DNA of 64,000 nucleotides from Manis javanica (taxonomy: Eukaryota; Chordata; Mammalia; Pholidota; Manidae): assembly GCF_040802235.1 (NCBI RefSeq), contig NC_133170.1, positions 9,501,001-9,565,000 of the forward strand. Reading direction: 5' to 3'. Shown here in pieces: positions 39,163-50,860 of this stretch. The position numbers were made by a program, and so were the translations under genes. Under the pieces are notes generated by a model. It did not search any database. It was not told where the DNA came from and saw only the letters and a list, made by a program, of their open reading frames with translations. How positions within the stretch are numbered: the first letter of the stretch is position 1; each line of letters starts with the position of its first letter.

Positions 39163-39615
39163 TTAAGCATGTATAGGTTTTAAACTACTAACTAACTTGC
39201 GCACACATATTAACATAATAGGAATACGGTGACATAAACTAAGCAAATCTATAATTACCAGCCATCTCCAGTGAAGCCAAGAAAACCAGTTAGGCACCCT
39301 AGGCATTTGTGAGAATTTGTCTATGATATGATGGATACTGTCCAACTGTACTTGAACAGTCTGAGAGAAATCAGACAAATTAAAGCAGCCCATTTCTGGG
39401 ATCTGTTCACATCCCATATGTTCTTTTAACCGTAGATAGTCTATAGTCATAAGATTTTGGAGCGCTACAACTTGCACCCCTCCCAACTCCTGGTTGAGTT
39501 CCAACAGTACAGATCCACTCAAATTCGTTGTCTCACTGTATGCACATGCCCGCCTAGACATCTCCCTCCTCATTCCTATGGCAAGTCCAGGAAACGGTGG
39601 GGTGGACGCAGCCAC
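39163..39615 (-). pseudogene. Retroviral envelope transmembrane-subunit remnant
   Basis: An open frame of 150 codons. Its middle resembles the ectodomain of retroviral TM proteins: an ALQN run following heptad-type sequence, an IDYL motif, then a Cys-rich loop ending CFNLSD and a membrane-proximal Trp-rich stretch (about residues 105-118). The conserved CX6CC loop is altered: CEQIPEMGC keeps the first and last cysteines but has Gly at the penultimate position. The surface subunit is missing upstream and stops surround the frame. Resemblance is closest, from memory, to the alpha/gamma type of TM. Not a functional envelope. Confidence 0.65.
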
Positions 39616-40370
39616 AACCGCAGCATCGCCCAGATCCCTGTGGAGGCTTTTTGATGATCATCCCCCGGCACGAGTCCTCCAGAGAGTGCTGATGCCGGAA
39701 GCTCCTCCTCATATCGTATCTTAGTTCATTTTCTGGGTAGCCAAGCTAGGCCTTGATCTTCTGCATAAAAACAAACAGACCCTTTGCCCACACTTTGACA
39801 TGCCCTCTATACCACTGTGCAGAACTCATTGGAGGTCAGCACACAGGAACTGCTTTTTTTTAATTTTTTAGTTTTTTTTTATTAAGAGAAAGGAATATTA
39901 TCAGAAAAGAGTACCTCCATAGCCGATCATCTGACACCCTTTAAGTGATCAAAATTAAGGATATTTAAAGCATGCGTTAATCTTTGATTTACCAATAGTT
40001 TTATCCCATCAAGGAGTAATCCCTTTTCTTTTTTTCTTTTTTTTTAATCTTTAATCTACACTTACATGAAGAATACTATGTTTACTATGCTCTCCCCTAT
40101 ACCAAGTCCCCCCTAAAAACCACATTAGAGTCACTGTCTATCAGCATAGCAAAATGTTGTAGAATCACTACTTGTCCTCTCTGTGTTGTACAGCCCTCCC
40201 CTTTCTCCCTCCCCACCATGCATGTTAATCTTAATACCCCCTTTCTTCTTCCCCCACCTTATCCCTCCCTGCCCACCCATCCTTCCCAGTTCCTTTCTCT
40301 TTGGTACCTGTTAGTCCATTTTTGGATTCTGTAATTCCGCTGCTGTTTTGATGGAACCTTTTTTTTTAAA

Positions 40371-40870
40371 AAATGTAAATCATGTGCAAACTCTACTATT
40401 ACTTAATTTTGGAATCATTATTAGATAATGCAAGACAAGATATCTCAGAAACTTCTCGACCAATTGGACATGTCAGGAAGCATTACATGGGAAGGGTATT
40501 TTCTTTGAAAATGAGTAGAAAACTTACCTGTGGTTCATTTTAAGGCAGTTTCACTAAAATAAGGAATTAATACTATTTAACTCTCTGAGGTTCCTCTCAG
40601 TCCTATTATGCTGTTTATACTTTTTAAAGGTAATTATTAGAACTTTAAGCAGGGTATGTACAGTCTCCACACACAAGCCTCAGAACTCTTTTTCTAATAG
40701 GAAACATTGTAAATCAAAACATCACTTCACATCCTACAGCTTGTATTAAGTGAAACTGGGATAATTTGGTGGCTTGTACATCTTTAGAAGTGAAATAAAT
40801 CATCTATATATAGTTATCTACATACTTCAGGAGTTGTGAAGATCCCATTAACTTGAAGATTTTTTTAATA
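40371..40870 (-). other. STK38L: Intron 1 stretch without recognised element
   Basis: AT-rich intronic sequence between the chimeric retroposon and an L1 3' fragment. Nothing recognised. Confidence 0.6.
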
Positions 40871-41350
40871 ATGTTACAGAAATACTAGCTATGTTCTCCA
40901 AGCTGTCCTACCATCCCCGCAACCAAGTTATATTATGACTGAGAATTTTGTGACCCTTTACACCCCTTGCCCTCTCCACCCACTCACCCACCCAGGAATC
41001 ACCTCTCAGTGTCTCTGAGCCAACTGTTGTTTGGTTCATTTAGTTGAGTTTTGTTTTTTTATTCCACAAATAAGTGAAGTCATATGGTATTTGTCTTTCT
41101 CCTCCTGCCTTTTTTCACTGAGCATAATACCCTCTAGCTCCATCTGTTGTTGCAAATGGCAGGATTTCTTTCTTTTTTATGACTGAATATTCCATTGTGT
41201 ATATGTACCACAACTCCTCTACCCATTCATCTATCAATGACTCTTTGGTTGCTTCCATATCTTGGCTACTGTAAGTAAAGTGGCTATAACATAGGGGTAC
41301 AGATATCTTTTTAAATCAGGGATTTTGTTTTCTTCAGGTAAATTTCTAGA
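40870..41350 (-). mobile_element. L1 3'-end fragment
   Basis: 'ttttcactgagcataatacc', 'ctctagctccatctgttgtt' and 'gaatattccattgtgtatat' parallel 6985-7110. Opposite to plus strand; shorter and more diverged than the 6.6 kb copy. Confidence 0.85.
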
Positions 41351-41364
41351 AGTTTACCTCATTT

Positions 41365-41680
41365 GATTTTGATACTTACATAATCCTAAGAAATGATACT
41401 TAAAGTTCTGCCATTTTGTAGTAGGAAAAAATGGGGCTCAAGAGAAGATACGGACCTTATCTGATGTTATACAACCCAAACAAGCCTATCAAACTCAGGA
41501 GCCCAGAACTCTTTGACACTATACAGCACTGCCTCTCCAAACCACTGAAGTAAGTGAGCAGGTATTACCTCTCTTTTAAACGTGAAAAAGCTAAGCTCAG
41601 CAAGTTGACAAGAGCCGCTTAAGGTCACACACTTAGAAATGGGGCCAGCATTAAGCTACAGCATTAGGCAACTCGTTCAG
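41365..41680 (-). mobile_element. Two MIR-like fragments, reverse orientation
   Basis: 'aaaatggggctcaagagaag' and 'caaactcaggagcccagaac', then 'cgtgaaaaagctaagctcag' and 'taaggtcacacacttagaaa', suggest two adjacent reversed MIRs. Confidence 0.5.
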
Positions 41681-43434
41681 GGCCTCTACCATTCTACCTC
41701 TAATACTGGATCTGTTCTTGAAACAGGTCATAACCACCCCACGGGAATCAGCAAAGTATAAAATCCCCACCCTTGTTTACAAAAAAAAGTCAAACACAAA
41801 TGGCTTTGTCAACATAGAATAAAGGTCATAAGGTTCAAAAAAAAGTCAGTAAAGTTTCTTTCTGACACATCAAGGCCACCTTTAACTCAAATCATAGAGC
41901 TAATTTAGAAAATAATGCTTTTCAGATTTCTGTGTGCATTATTTGTTTTCCCAATATTTATTTATGTGTTTCTTTTATGGACCACATTCAACTGCCAGTT
42001 TTCAGTACTTATCAAAGACTTGGGAAAAGGTTAAAGAGCAACTTTCTGTCCCCAACCCACAGAGAAAACAATGCCTACAATAAATCCTACTGCCAAGCAG
42101 CAAGCAGGTGCAGTATTTCTCTGAAACACTGTGGGGCAGGAGGGTTGGGTGGGGGGATGAAAGGGGGTACAAACATTTAAAACAAACCACATTTCTAAGT
42201 GACTTACATCTCATACGGCATTTGGCTGCTGACAAGATGATCCTGGCCTTGAATACAAGGAAGTTGCACCCAGTCTCACAAAGCAGGATTCAATCACCCC
42301 AAACAGAAGTCTGTACTTCCCTCCAAGACAAATATGGAATTCAATCTGTGTGATGTCTTGAATGCAGCTAATTAATTTGCAACCCTTTATTATGACCATA
42401 CAAGGGAGGGAAGAGAGGTACCTTCATGCTCCTTCCTTAAGGGGGAAGCAAGAGAGGAAAAAGCATAATCTTTAAATCCCATAGCAATGTTTTAAAACTT
42501 TTCCATGAAGTTCCACACCCTAGCTGAGTCATCAGCGTAATATCCTACAGTGGGTCACCTCAGGGCTACCTTTCCTATACACGGTCACCCCAACTCTGCT
42601 AATTCTATTCAAAACAGAATGGGCAAGAAGCTGTAACTTGTTTCATTTTTTCTTAGTCATTTAGCCCTATAATTTTTAGAGTACATGCATTGACCTTAAC
42701 TCACACAGCTAAATGAATAAAGAAACCACAGCTGAGTGAAAACTACATCTGAAAATTGCCAACAGCCAAAGCAGTAATAGCAACCTAAAGGGAACTGCTT
42801 TGTGGACCAATGAGAATGTTTTCAATCTCAAATAAAGGTTATGAGGAGGAAATTTCTCTTAACCTACCTTTATGAGTGAACACTTTTCAAGTATGTTTAG
42901 CTATTTACCAAACAGCTGTATAAGAGCTCCTACACTGCGGTTCTTTAGGAGGTCTCTGCTGGATAGTTCACTAGCCAAGCTCAAAAATCTGATGGAGCCG
43001 TGAGGTATTTTTAAAACCATTCTCTACCAACCACTCTCCAAACATCTGAATATGGCATAGGGGGGATTGAACTAAGGGCTATTAATTTGCTGAATTCTTG
43101 CAGGCCATCATTTACTCACAAAGATGCAAAACTGCTCATCACGGATGCCTGACACCCCAAGCAATGCCAGCTCCAAGCCCTGGCCTTACCTTGAAAGTCC
43201 TCGATCCCCCCTACCAAACTCAAGAGGTGTTTCCCTTTCTTTCACCATTACATTAAAAAACAAAACAGAGTTTAGGTAAATTCTTCTCTTAAAACTAAAA
43301 ATGAATCACTGCTTCTTCAGATACCAAGTTGATAAATATCTTATGCATTTCCTTCTAAGATTCTGCAACTAGACTGTCAGACCTTGACCCCCTTATTCCA
43401 CTCTTGCTGGCAGTGTTACTTTTTTATACATAAA

Positions 43435-43565
43435 ATATTCATCCGTCTGAGCTTTGGTTTTCTCATTGATGCAAGGGATTCTTGTGAGTTAATACATGTA
43501 ATACATTTAGAACAGTGTTTGATACATGGTAAGTGATCAATTTGAACACACTATTATTATCATTT
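43435..43565 (+). mobile_element. MIR SINE, 3' part
   Basis: 'gctttggttttctcattgat', 'gtgagttaatacatgtaata', 'agaacagtgtttgatacatg' match the MIR core and 3' end. Confidence 0.75.
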
Positions 43566-46499
43566 CCACCCATCACTGATGTTAACATGACAATCATACT
43601 GTTAACTTCTGATTAACTGGTAGTTTCTCGGATATTGGTAAAGTTTTTTCTTAACCTCTGTAAAAGACACTTTGATGTCTGTTCATTATTTTCCTTACAC
43701 TGTAGAGATAAATTTTATACTCTTATTATGTGACACAGTTCAATGAAAAAAAAATTTCACATCTCCTTTTGGATGAGTTTGGGCAAGTCTACATACTGAA
43801 TTCATCATTGAAACAGTGTAGCCATGTCAGACTAGGAAAGTAACTATTTTAGGATAAAGAACATAAGAAAAACTAAAACTTGCAACAATTTTGTTATCCT
43901 AGGTACAACAAAATTCTGATATTTAAAAACTGAGCCAAACTAATTCACAAGCAGGAAAAAGAGCAATGATAAAAAGTATCATTTGTCCAAATGTATTCTA
44001 CAGAACATATTTTCTTAGACACATGAGGAAAAATGAATTCTAGGGGTGAAATAAATTTGGGGAATAATGAGTTAAACATGTAAATCTCCTAAGGAAGGAA
44101 CACAATTTCCCAAACTCTTTGACTCTGGAATCTTTTAACATGGTGAGTTACACAGTGATTCTTTTAGGACTGGTGTTTCATATAACACAAATTGGGAAAC
44201 TTTTTACAACACAGAGCCAATACTAATAGAATATTGCCCCCAAAACTGAGTTCAGAGCAGGAGAGAGATACTCGAGTTAAAAGATACTTACATATCTAAG
44301 TCTTCATTAGCTGATCTGTCTAAACCAAACTCTAAAGAATTGGGATCAAAAACCCATAACCAAATAGAACCCTTTAGGAACTAAATGAACAATTGTTCTG
44401 TGTGTTGTATAAACAAGCACAGCTTTATTATGATTCCCCTGGGGGTAAGCCATGATGTAAGCAATAGCATACAACAGAAAAGATGTAGATGGAATATAAA
44501 GAAACATTTCTACAGCTTTTAGTGTCATGTAGACTAACAGAGTGTCTTATTTGATTAGGTAGAGTTCATTAGAAGTCTCCAGCAAAAAAAAAAAAAAATC
44601 TGTTTCAAATCAGATCTCTTAGTTAAGTTTTTCCATTAGTCCTTCCCTAATAAAATCAGAAATTCTCTAATTTTCTACTAAAGGTGTCCTAGGTACAATG
44701 TATCTGTGAACTAGATCTGAAAATTCTTTATAATGTGCTTTTATTACTGTTGGTAAATAAGATTGTACATATAATGCTCTCCAAAAGAAAATATAAACAT
44801 AGCACATTTACTTTAAATGTCTTTAGGACGAGACTGCTGTCATAAACTTGTGCACACCCTCACTCCTCTTGGAAACTAAGTTCTGGGTGGTAATGAGATG
44901 TATTTTTAAGGAGGAAGTTCCCAGATACAATGTCTTTGTATCTCAACTATGTTAAGATATTATTTGAAAAGAGTCAAACATCTGTCTTTGGAGGGCACCA
45001 CAGGGATTCAAGCTGGAAGCATGGTACTGCCACGAGTTTCTAGAGTGTAAAAAGGCAGCAGACTGTCTTCTTCAGAGGGCTGCTGACAGAGTGGCATTCA
45101 TTACCTTGGTCATTTGCCACAACCCAGGCTCAGTCTGCAGCCTTACAGGTTTAGAAACTTGATTTTTATTAGCATCAATATAGTAGCTCCATCTTTTAGA
45201 AGCAAACAAAAATTACTCAAGCTTCCAGAGAAATCAGAATACAAATACATTAATACAGCATGACAAATATACCTGTGACAGAAGCATGAATGCCTGCTGA
45301 TAGCTGTACACGGCCACTTAGTTTCATTATAGCCAGACTTAGGTGGACAGCCAAGTCATGATCAGAAGGTGCCCTGAGTATACATGGAATCACAATCAAG
45401 GAAGAGGAACTGAGTACATAATGGCCTTCTTTCACTCTGTCAATAATCGCTTTTTTAACTAAGTAACCTACTTTGTCCAGATACTCTCCTAAGTGCTAGG
45501 GATACAGAAGTCTCTGCTTTCAGAAAGCTCATATTGAAGTGACAGCTGAAGAGTATATATTTCACAGAAGTTTTTGTAATATTAATAAGAGCAAAAATTT
45601 GTGGAAACAATCTAAACGTTCAACAACAGAGCTGTGATTAAATAATGATAATTTCAGATGAAGAAAAAAATGCAGTTCTTTAAGAATAGTAGTTTAAAGC
45701 AGTAATTCATGACATGGGAAAATCACCGTGATACAATGTTAAATGACAAACACAAGCTGCGTAAGTGTATGTAGTGCATGGTCATATGTACATGTATGTG
45801 TCAGACACATACACATACATATATGTAAAAATTCCCTATCCATTTATATGCATAAAAAAAAGACTAGGAAGAAAGTCACCAAAGTGCTGTTAACAATTTA
45901 TTTTTTTCCTTGATATCTTTTTGAATTTTCTAACTTCCTAAAATGGCATTTATCACCAAGGAAAAAAATGACTGTTAATCTCAATCAACACAATACTAGG
46001 ATCAGTTTGGGTTTATCTATTAGAAACTATCCGTAAATGCAGATCCTTGAACCTGTCTTTGAACTCTCAGGAGAGCTCAGCCTTCCCCCTGCCTTTAAGC
46101 AATACTCTACAAGAATGAGTAACACCCTCTATCTTTTCATTCAGCCTTCAGTCTCAGGTTTCCAGCTGTCTGCTGAACATTTCAACTTAAATGTCTTATA
46201 ATAGGTAAGTTATATTTAATTATATCCAAAAGTAAATGCATAACTCTTCCCCCACAGCCAATCTTTTAGCAACCCTATTTGTGTCCATGGCACTAACCTT
46301 TCTCCCAATCAGAAAGCTTGGAAAACGGCCTTAAGTCCTCTCCCTTTCCCACTGTAAGTGCACTAATGAAGCCTGTCATCAGCACTCTCCCACCCGCCTC
46401 CCCCTCGTCCCCACGGCCATCACGGGACGGGCCCAGGCGCTGACCGCACAGCAGCCTCGGCCTCCGGTGGGGATTCCGGGAGGCCTGCTCTCCCACCTC

Positions 46500-47030
46500 C
46501 AATCACGGCCATTCCTTGGCTCAAAACCTTTTCGAGCCTTTTCCTTCCTACCAGTTCCAATCTAAACCTCTCTTCCTGGCTTTTATTAAACCCCATAATT
46601 TGGCTCCACCCTAACTACGTTATTTTCCATTACTCCGCAGTCTCCTCCTTCATCAGCCGACAGACACACCGTAACCAACCTTACCACCGAGCTGAGAATG
46701 TCTAAGCTTAAACGATGCTCCTTCCTTTCCCCTCTACCTGGAAAGAACCTAATGTACTTTTCCTCTTCTACAAAGCTTCTCTTGATTTCTCCAATGTCAT
46801 TTATGTTTCACTTTTTAGAACTTGTCTAGCTCTTATGAATCTCACAGTTAGGCATTTGATTCCATAACTCTTGTGGAGGTGGATTTACTGTCATGTATGT
46901 TAGTCATCTATTAAATTTCATATTCCTTGAGAATAAGAGCCATACCTTATTCCAACCTCTCTAGTATTCAGCACAGCATTTGGCAGAGCACACAGGAAGT
47001 GCTCGATACTTGTTGACTGTACTGATCCAG
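46500..47030 (+). mobile_element. LINE L2 3' portion
   Basis: 'ttccttgagaataagagcca' followed by 'agcacagcatttggcagagc' and 'gaagtgctcgatacttgttg' is the typical L2 tail. Upstream pyrimidine-rich text fits L2 coding sequence remnants. Confidence 0.7.
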
Positions 47031-48329
47031 CAAGAAATAATCAACTTCAACCCCAGCCTCTCTTTAACATGTATGTAGCGATTCGGGCAGGTCAAGCACC
47101 GTCCTAAGGGACAGAATAGGAGACTACATCAGCACATTATTATGGAGGCCCACTAGGTATAATACGGTCGTGATGACAAAGGGTCTCTGTGCCCCACTCC
47201 AGGGAAAACAGAAACATAGTTCTTCCCTAGGGCTCTATAAGTATCTTCCAGGGGATAAAAATGAGGATCTCTAACACCTTCCAATTTCTGTGAGAAAAGG
47301 CACTAGGTCTCTTCAAAGAGTGCTGTGACTGCACTGAATGTCAAAGAGAATTGCATAACAAAACAAAAGGCCTGAGCAGAGTCCTGCTTATTCATAAGAT
47401 GACACTGCAGTTAGTCACCCAACCTTGTGGAGCCTTCCTTCACCAAGAGGAGCCACGCTGCTATTGGTTAGAAGACGGTAAACAACGTGTGGTAAAAATA
47501 CCTCCATACGTACAGCTGTAGTGTCCACATTTATGAGGTTCTTTAGAGCCCTTGAAGGGCATGCATTATACATTGTTTTTTACTATTTGACCTTTCCTAA
47601 ATACAGGATGGAATGAACACAAAACATATTAAAACAGAGTTCATAAATAATAAATATTTTGTTTTATTATGACTCTACTTCAAATACATTTAACCTGTAT
47701 CACTCTAAAATTAACAAGTACTGCAAAATGTGAGTGCTCAATGATTGTATGAGTTTTTCTTCTGCGGAAAATGTAACATTTTAGAATGTTTAGCCTAACA
47801 ATTACCAGCAAAATTTCTGTTTTCTCCCTTTTAAGAAGGTATTTTGATTTACCCATTTTTGTATTGAGTCAATTAAAATGTGGAATTTTATATTTGGAAG
47901 AGAAAATTTACAAAAGGCGGGGGTAAGTTGGTTAAGGAAATGGTGTAGTTAACATATCATAGGACAAAAAAAAGGGAAACCTCCACTTTAGCTTTTTTAA
48001 GTCACTTGAATACTACCTTACATTTACTTATTCTGTAGTACAATGTCCTTGAGAGGTCGCTACAAGTCCTTTCTTGCGGAGGGGAACTCTCAATCCAGCG
48101 TGCGCTTCACACTTGAGCGCTGCCTCTTGCCGTAGCCTGGAATGACAGGCAGAAGGGGCATGGCAGCTCTGCAGGGCTGAAGCCTAGGACGCAGACTGGG
48201 AAAGGGCGAACCCCCATGCTCTGCAGCTCTTCTGACTTGGTCAGCTGACCAGCTCGCACATTACAAGCCCGCCTACGAATTTTACTGAATGCCAGGAGTA
48301 CTCTGATAAATCATGAAGACCAGAAAGCT

Positions 48330-49420
48330 TTGCTGAAAGACAGGAGACAAATTGCCCAATCTTTCAAAATGAGGAAAGAACACAAACATTACAAAAGAAC
48401 ACGGGCATTACAAAATACTGTTGTGCTTCTCATCCAGACCAAGGAAAATTCTAGAACAAATAATAAAGCAGATAGATGCCTTTCAAACAGACAAAGATGG
48501 GTGACCACTAAAAATCAGCATGGATTCAGGAGGCACAAGTCTTGTCTAATAATTTTATTTCTTTTGTTTATTTTTATTAATTTTGTTTACTTCTACAGGA
48601 CAAATAATTTATGTGACTCTTTGAAAGGTATTTAACAAGCTCCACTCTCCAAATCTTTTTAGTGGGGAGAGAAAGATGAAGAAAAATTGGCTGAGTAATA
48701 AATATGCTTATAACTAACTGATTAAGCAACAGAACTCGTAATTCACGGTTAAGTTCTGGAAGACTCACTAGGCGTAGGCAATTATATTACCAAAGAACTA
48801 GATACGGCTTTGATAACATCTTTATCAAAATGTGAGGAAGACTAGAACCTAGACAGAACAATCTAAAGTGGGACAGGAGAGTCAGAATCCAAACAACTTT
48901 AACACAGATTAACTTTTTGACAAGTGAAATTTAATAGAGAAAAGGCAAAGAATTTTATTTAGATTAAAAAAATCAAATGCTAAGTATAAATTGTGAAAAT
49001 TTGCTATATACATAACAACTCAGATTTTTGTCGAAGAAAGCATGACACAAAATGAAAGTCTGAAATGACTGCCCTTAAAATGTATGCAATCTTAATCTTA
49101 GGCTGAGTTAACAGACATGTAAGGTCAGGAACAGGGAAGGCGACACAGTCTGCACTGTACTGGTCGGCTCATTCCTGGAGAACCTCCCAATACTTGACAA
49201 TACCCTATACTCAGTACAAAGGGACAAAACAAAACACCTCCACAATCTGAAAATTAAGTTGCCCTCTGGGGGCACATCAGCATCAATCAAACGGAGTGGT
49301 AGAAAGCAGCTATCAACGCAAGTCATCCCGAAAGCAAAAAAAGGTGTAACTGAAAATATCTGTAAACAGCCAAGAGCCTCCCAAGTGAGGAGAGTATAGT
49401 TCTGGGAGGTAGGATGAGGA
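48330..49420 (+). mobile_element. CR1/L3-like LINE remnant
   Basis: Plus-strand phrases 'aggaaaattctagaacaaat', 'cagcatggattcaggaggca' and 'aagtcttgtctaataatttt', then 'tgtatgcaatcttaatctta' and 'ggctgagttaacagacatgt', follow the reverse-transcriptase and downstream part of L3/CR1 as I remember it. About 1.1 kb, frames broken, so a very old copy. Confidence 0.6.
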
Positions 49421-50329
49421 TATGAATGAGGAAAGCTAAAAGCTTGTCAACTGTGTTTTCCTCATGCTAAAGAAAAGACTACGTTATCAGAAGACTGTTA
49501 CATTAACATGGCAGAGAGGGAAACAGGGCTTAACAAGTAAGATTTTGCTTGTGTTCCCCTAACACTTGAGTGAAAACGGGCCGACCATATGCAGAGCAGC
49601 GCTGGGCGGGTGCATTCTTACAAAGAAGAGTCCCCATCAGGCTGACACGGCCTCGCACCCCTCCCCGTGAGGATGGCCCACTCTGATGGGAAGGACTGAC
49701 TTCCCGTGCAGACTGTCCTACTGCGGTGACAGTCTGGTGGCCAAATGATGCAAGTTACCATGTTCCTCGCAGCTGGAGTGATACATTTATTAAGTGGCAT
49801 TTTTCTATATTAGTCTCTTGGTCACATGCTAAATATAATTTCCATAATCCTGATTATTTCTGCACATACAGAAAGAAATCCATGTTGCTGGACCTGTTAA
49901 AGAAATGTCTGTACTTTAAATATGACAGTCCATATCCAGATACTACATAATGGTGAAGTCCTGCCTCTCTTTCTGATAAATCCATTTTATTTAAAACTGG
50001 ACCACACACTTTAAAAGAGAAAATTAACAAAATATACACATATTAAGGATACTGGCCAGGAAGGTAAAAGGTCTGGAATCCATATTTGAACAAATTAAAT
50101 GAACATACTGAGACTGAAACAGACAAGATAGAAGACAGCCATCTTCACTCTTGCAATGATATGAAATCACCTCTAATTCTGTGATAAGAACCAGCTGAAA
50201 GCTGCAGAAGAACTTCCCAATTAACACTGTTTCATATCTACACACAGTAAATGCTCAATAAGTTTTGGTACATGGTATCTACAGTGTTGGCCATGATTGT
50301 GCTTTAGGATATAAAATGGGTCAGCAAAG

Positions 50330-50860
50330 AGCTATGTCCAAGGCGCTGTGGGAGAGCAAAACCCTGTGGAGGTGTGAGGCCAAGGAAGGAAGGCCTGAAA
50401 GTGGAGATGCCCAAGAAGGCACCGAAATGACCCAAAGGACTGTGGGAAAGGGCATTCCAGGACGCAGTGTGCAGACCTATGGTCAGAGAAAGTTGGAGGT
50501 TCGGTACAGCTGGAGAGGTAGGAGGGAGTAATGGAAGATCAGGCTAGAAAACCACAAAGGCACCACCTCTTAAGAGGGACTCAGACTAACATGCCGTGCT
50601 AAGGGGTCTGGACGAGGCTAGTAAGAAGTCACTGGAAAGTTTAAATGTGGGGGTTAAACAGATTTATATGTGAGGAGAACCCTTCTGGCAGCCACATGGA
50701 AGAGAGATTGGAAGTGGGCAAGACAGGTAGCAGGGAGATGGGTATTTCGGTAATTTGGAGCCTGAATGAAGATACTGACACTGGAGAAAGAGCAAACAGA
50801 CGCAGAATTCAAGAGGCCAAAAGGAGGAAGACAGGATGCGAGTGATAAACAAGGAGGAGG
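50330..50860 (+). repeat. Ancient purine-rich repeat, third copy
   Basis: 'gaaagggcattccaggacgc', 'agtaagaagtcactggaaag' and 'ggagatgggtatttcggtaa' parallel the repeat at 10480-11130 in order. Open frames in it are incidental. Confidence 0.45.

Larger units (their letters stand above)
38178..40349 (-). mobile_element. Chimeric L1 3' end / endogenous retrovirus retroposon
   Basis: 2.2 kb insertion bounded by the 20-base target duplication. Read on the minus strand: an L1 3'-UTR piece (40349 to about 40052, parallel to 6640-6880 of the other L1), an A-rich run (40051-40024), about 140 bases of unique sequence, a second A-rich run (about 39886-39852), a retroviral remnant with a transmembrane-envelope-like frame (39615-39163), a polypurine tract (38548-38538), LTR sequence from TGTGGGATCC (38537) to 38215 with AATAAA 18 bases before its end, then a TTTTA-type tail. 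The order fits an L1 transcript that read through into a retroviral 3' half and used the LTR polyadenylation site. I associate similar sequence with pangolin genomes. Confidence 0.85.
41700..48300 (-). other. STK38L: STK38L intron 1, segment with MIR and L2
   Basis: MIR at 43435-43565 and L2 at about 46500-47030. The AT-rich stretches 41.7-43.4, 43.6-46.1 and 47.1-48.3 kb show no recognised gene or element, apart from a diverged LINE-like stretch near 45600-45850. Confidence 0.75.
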
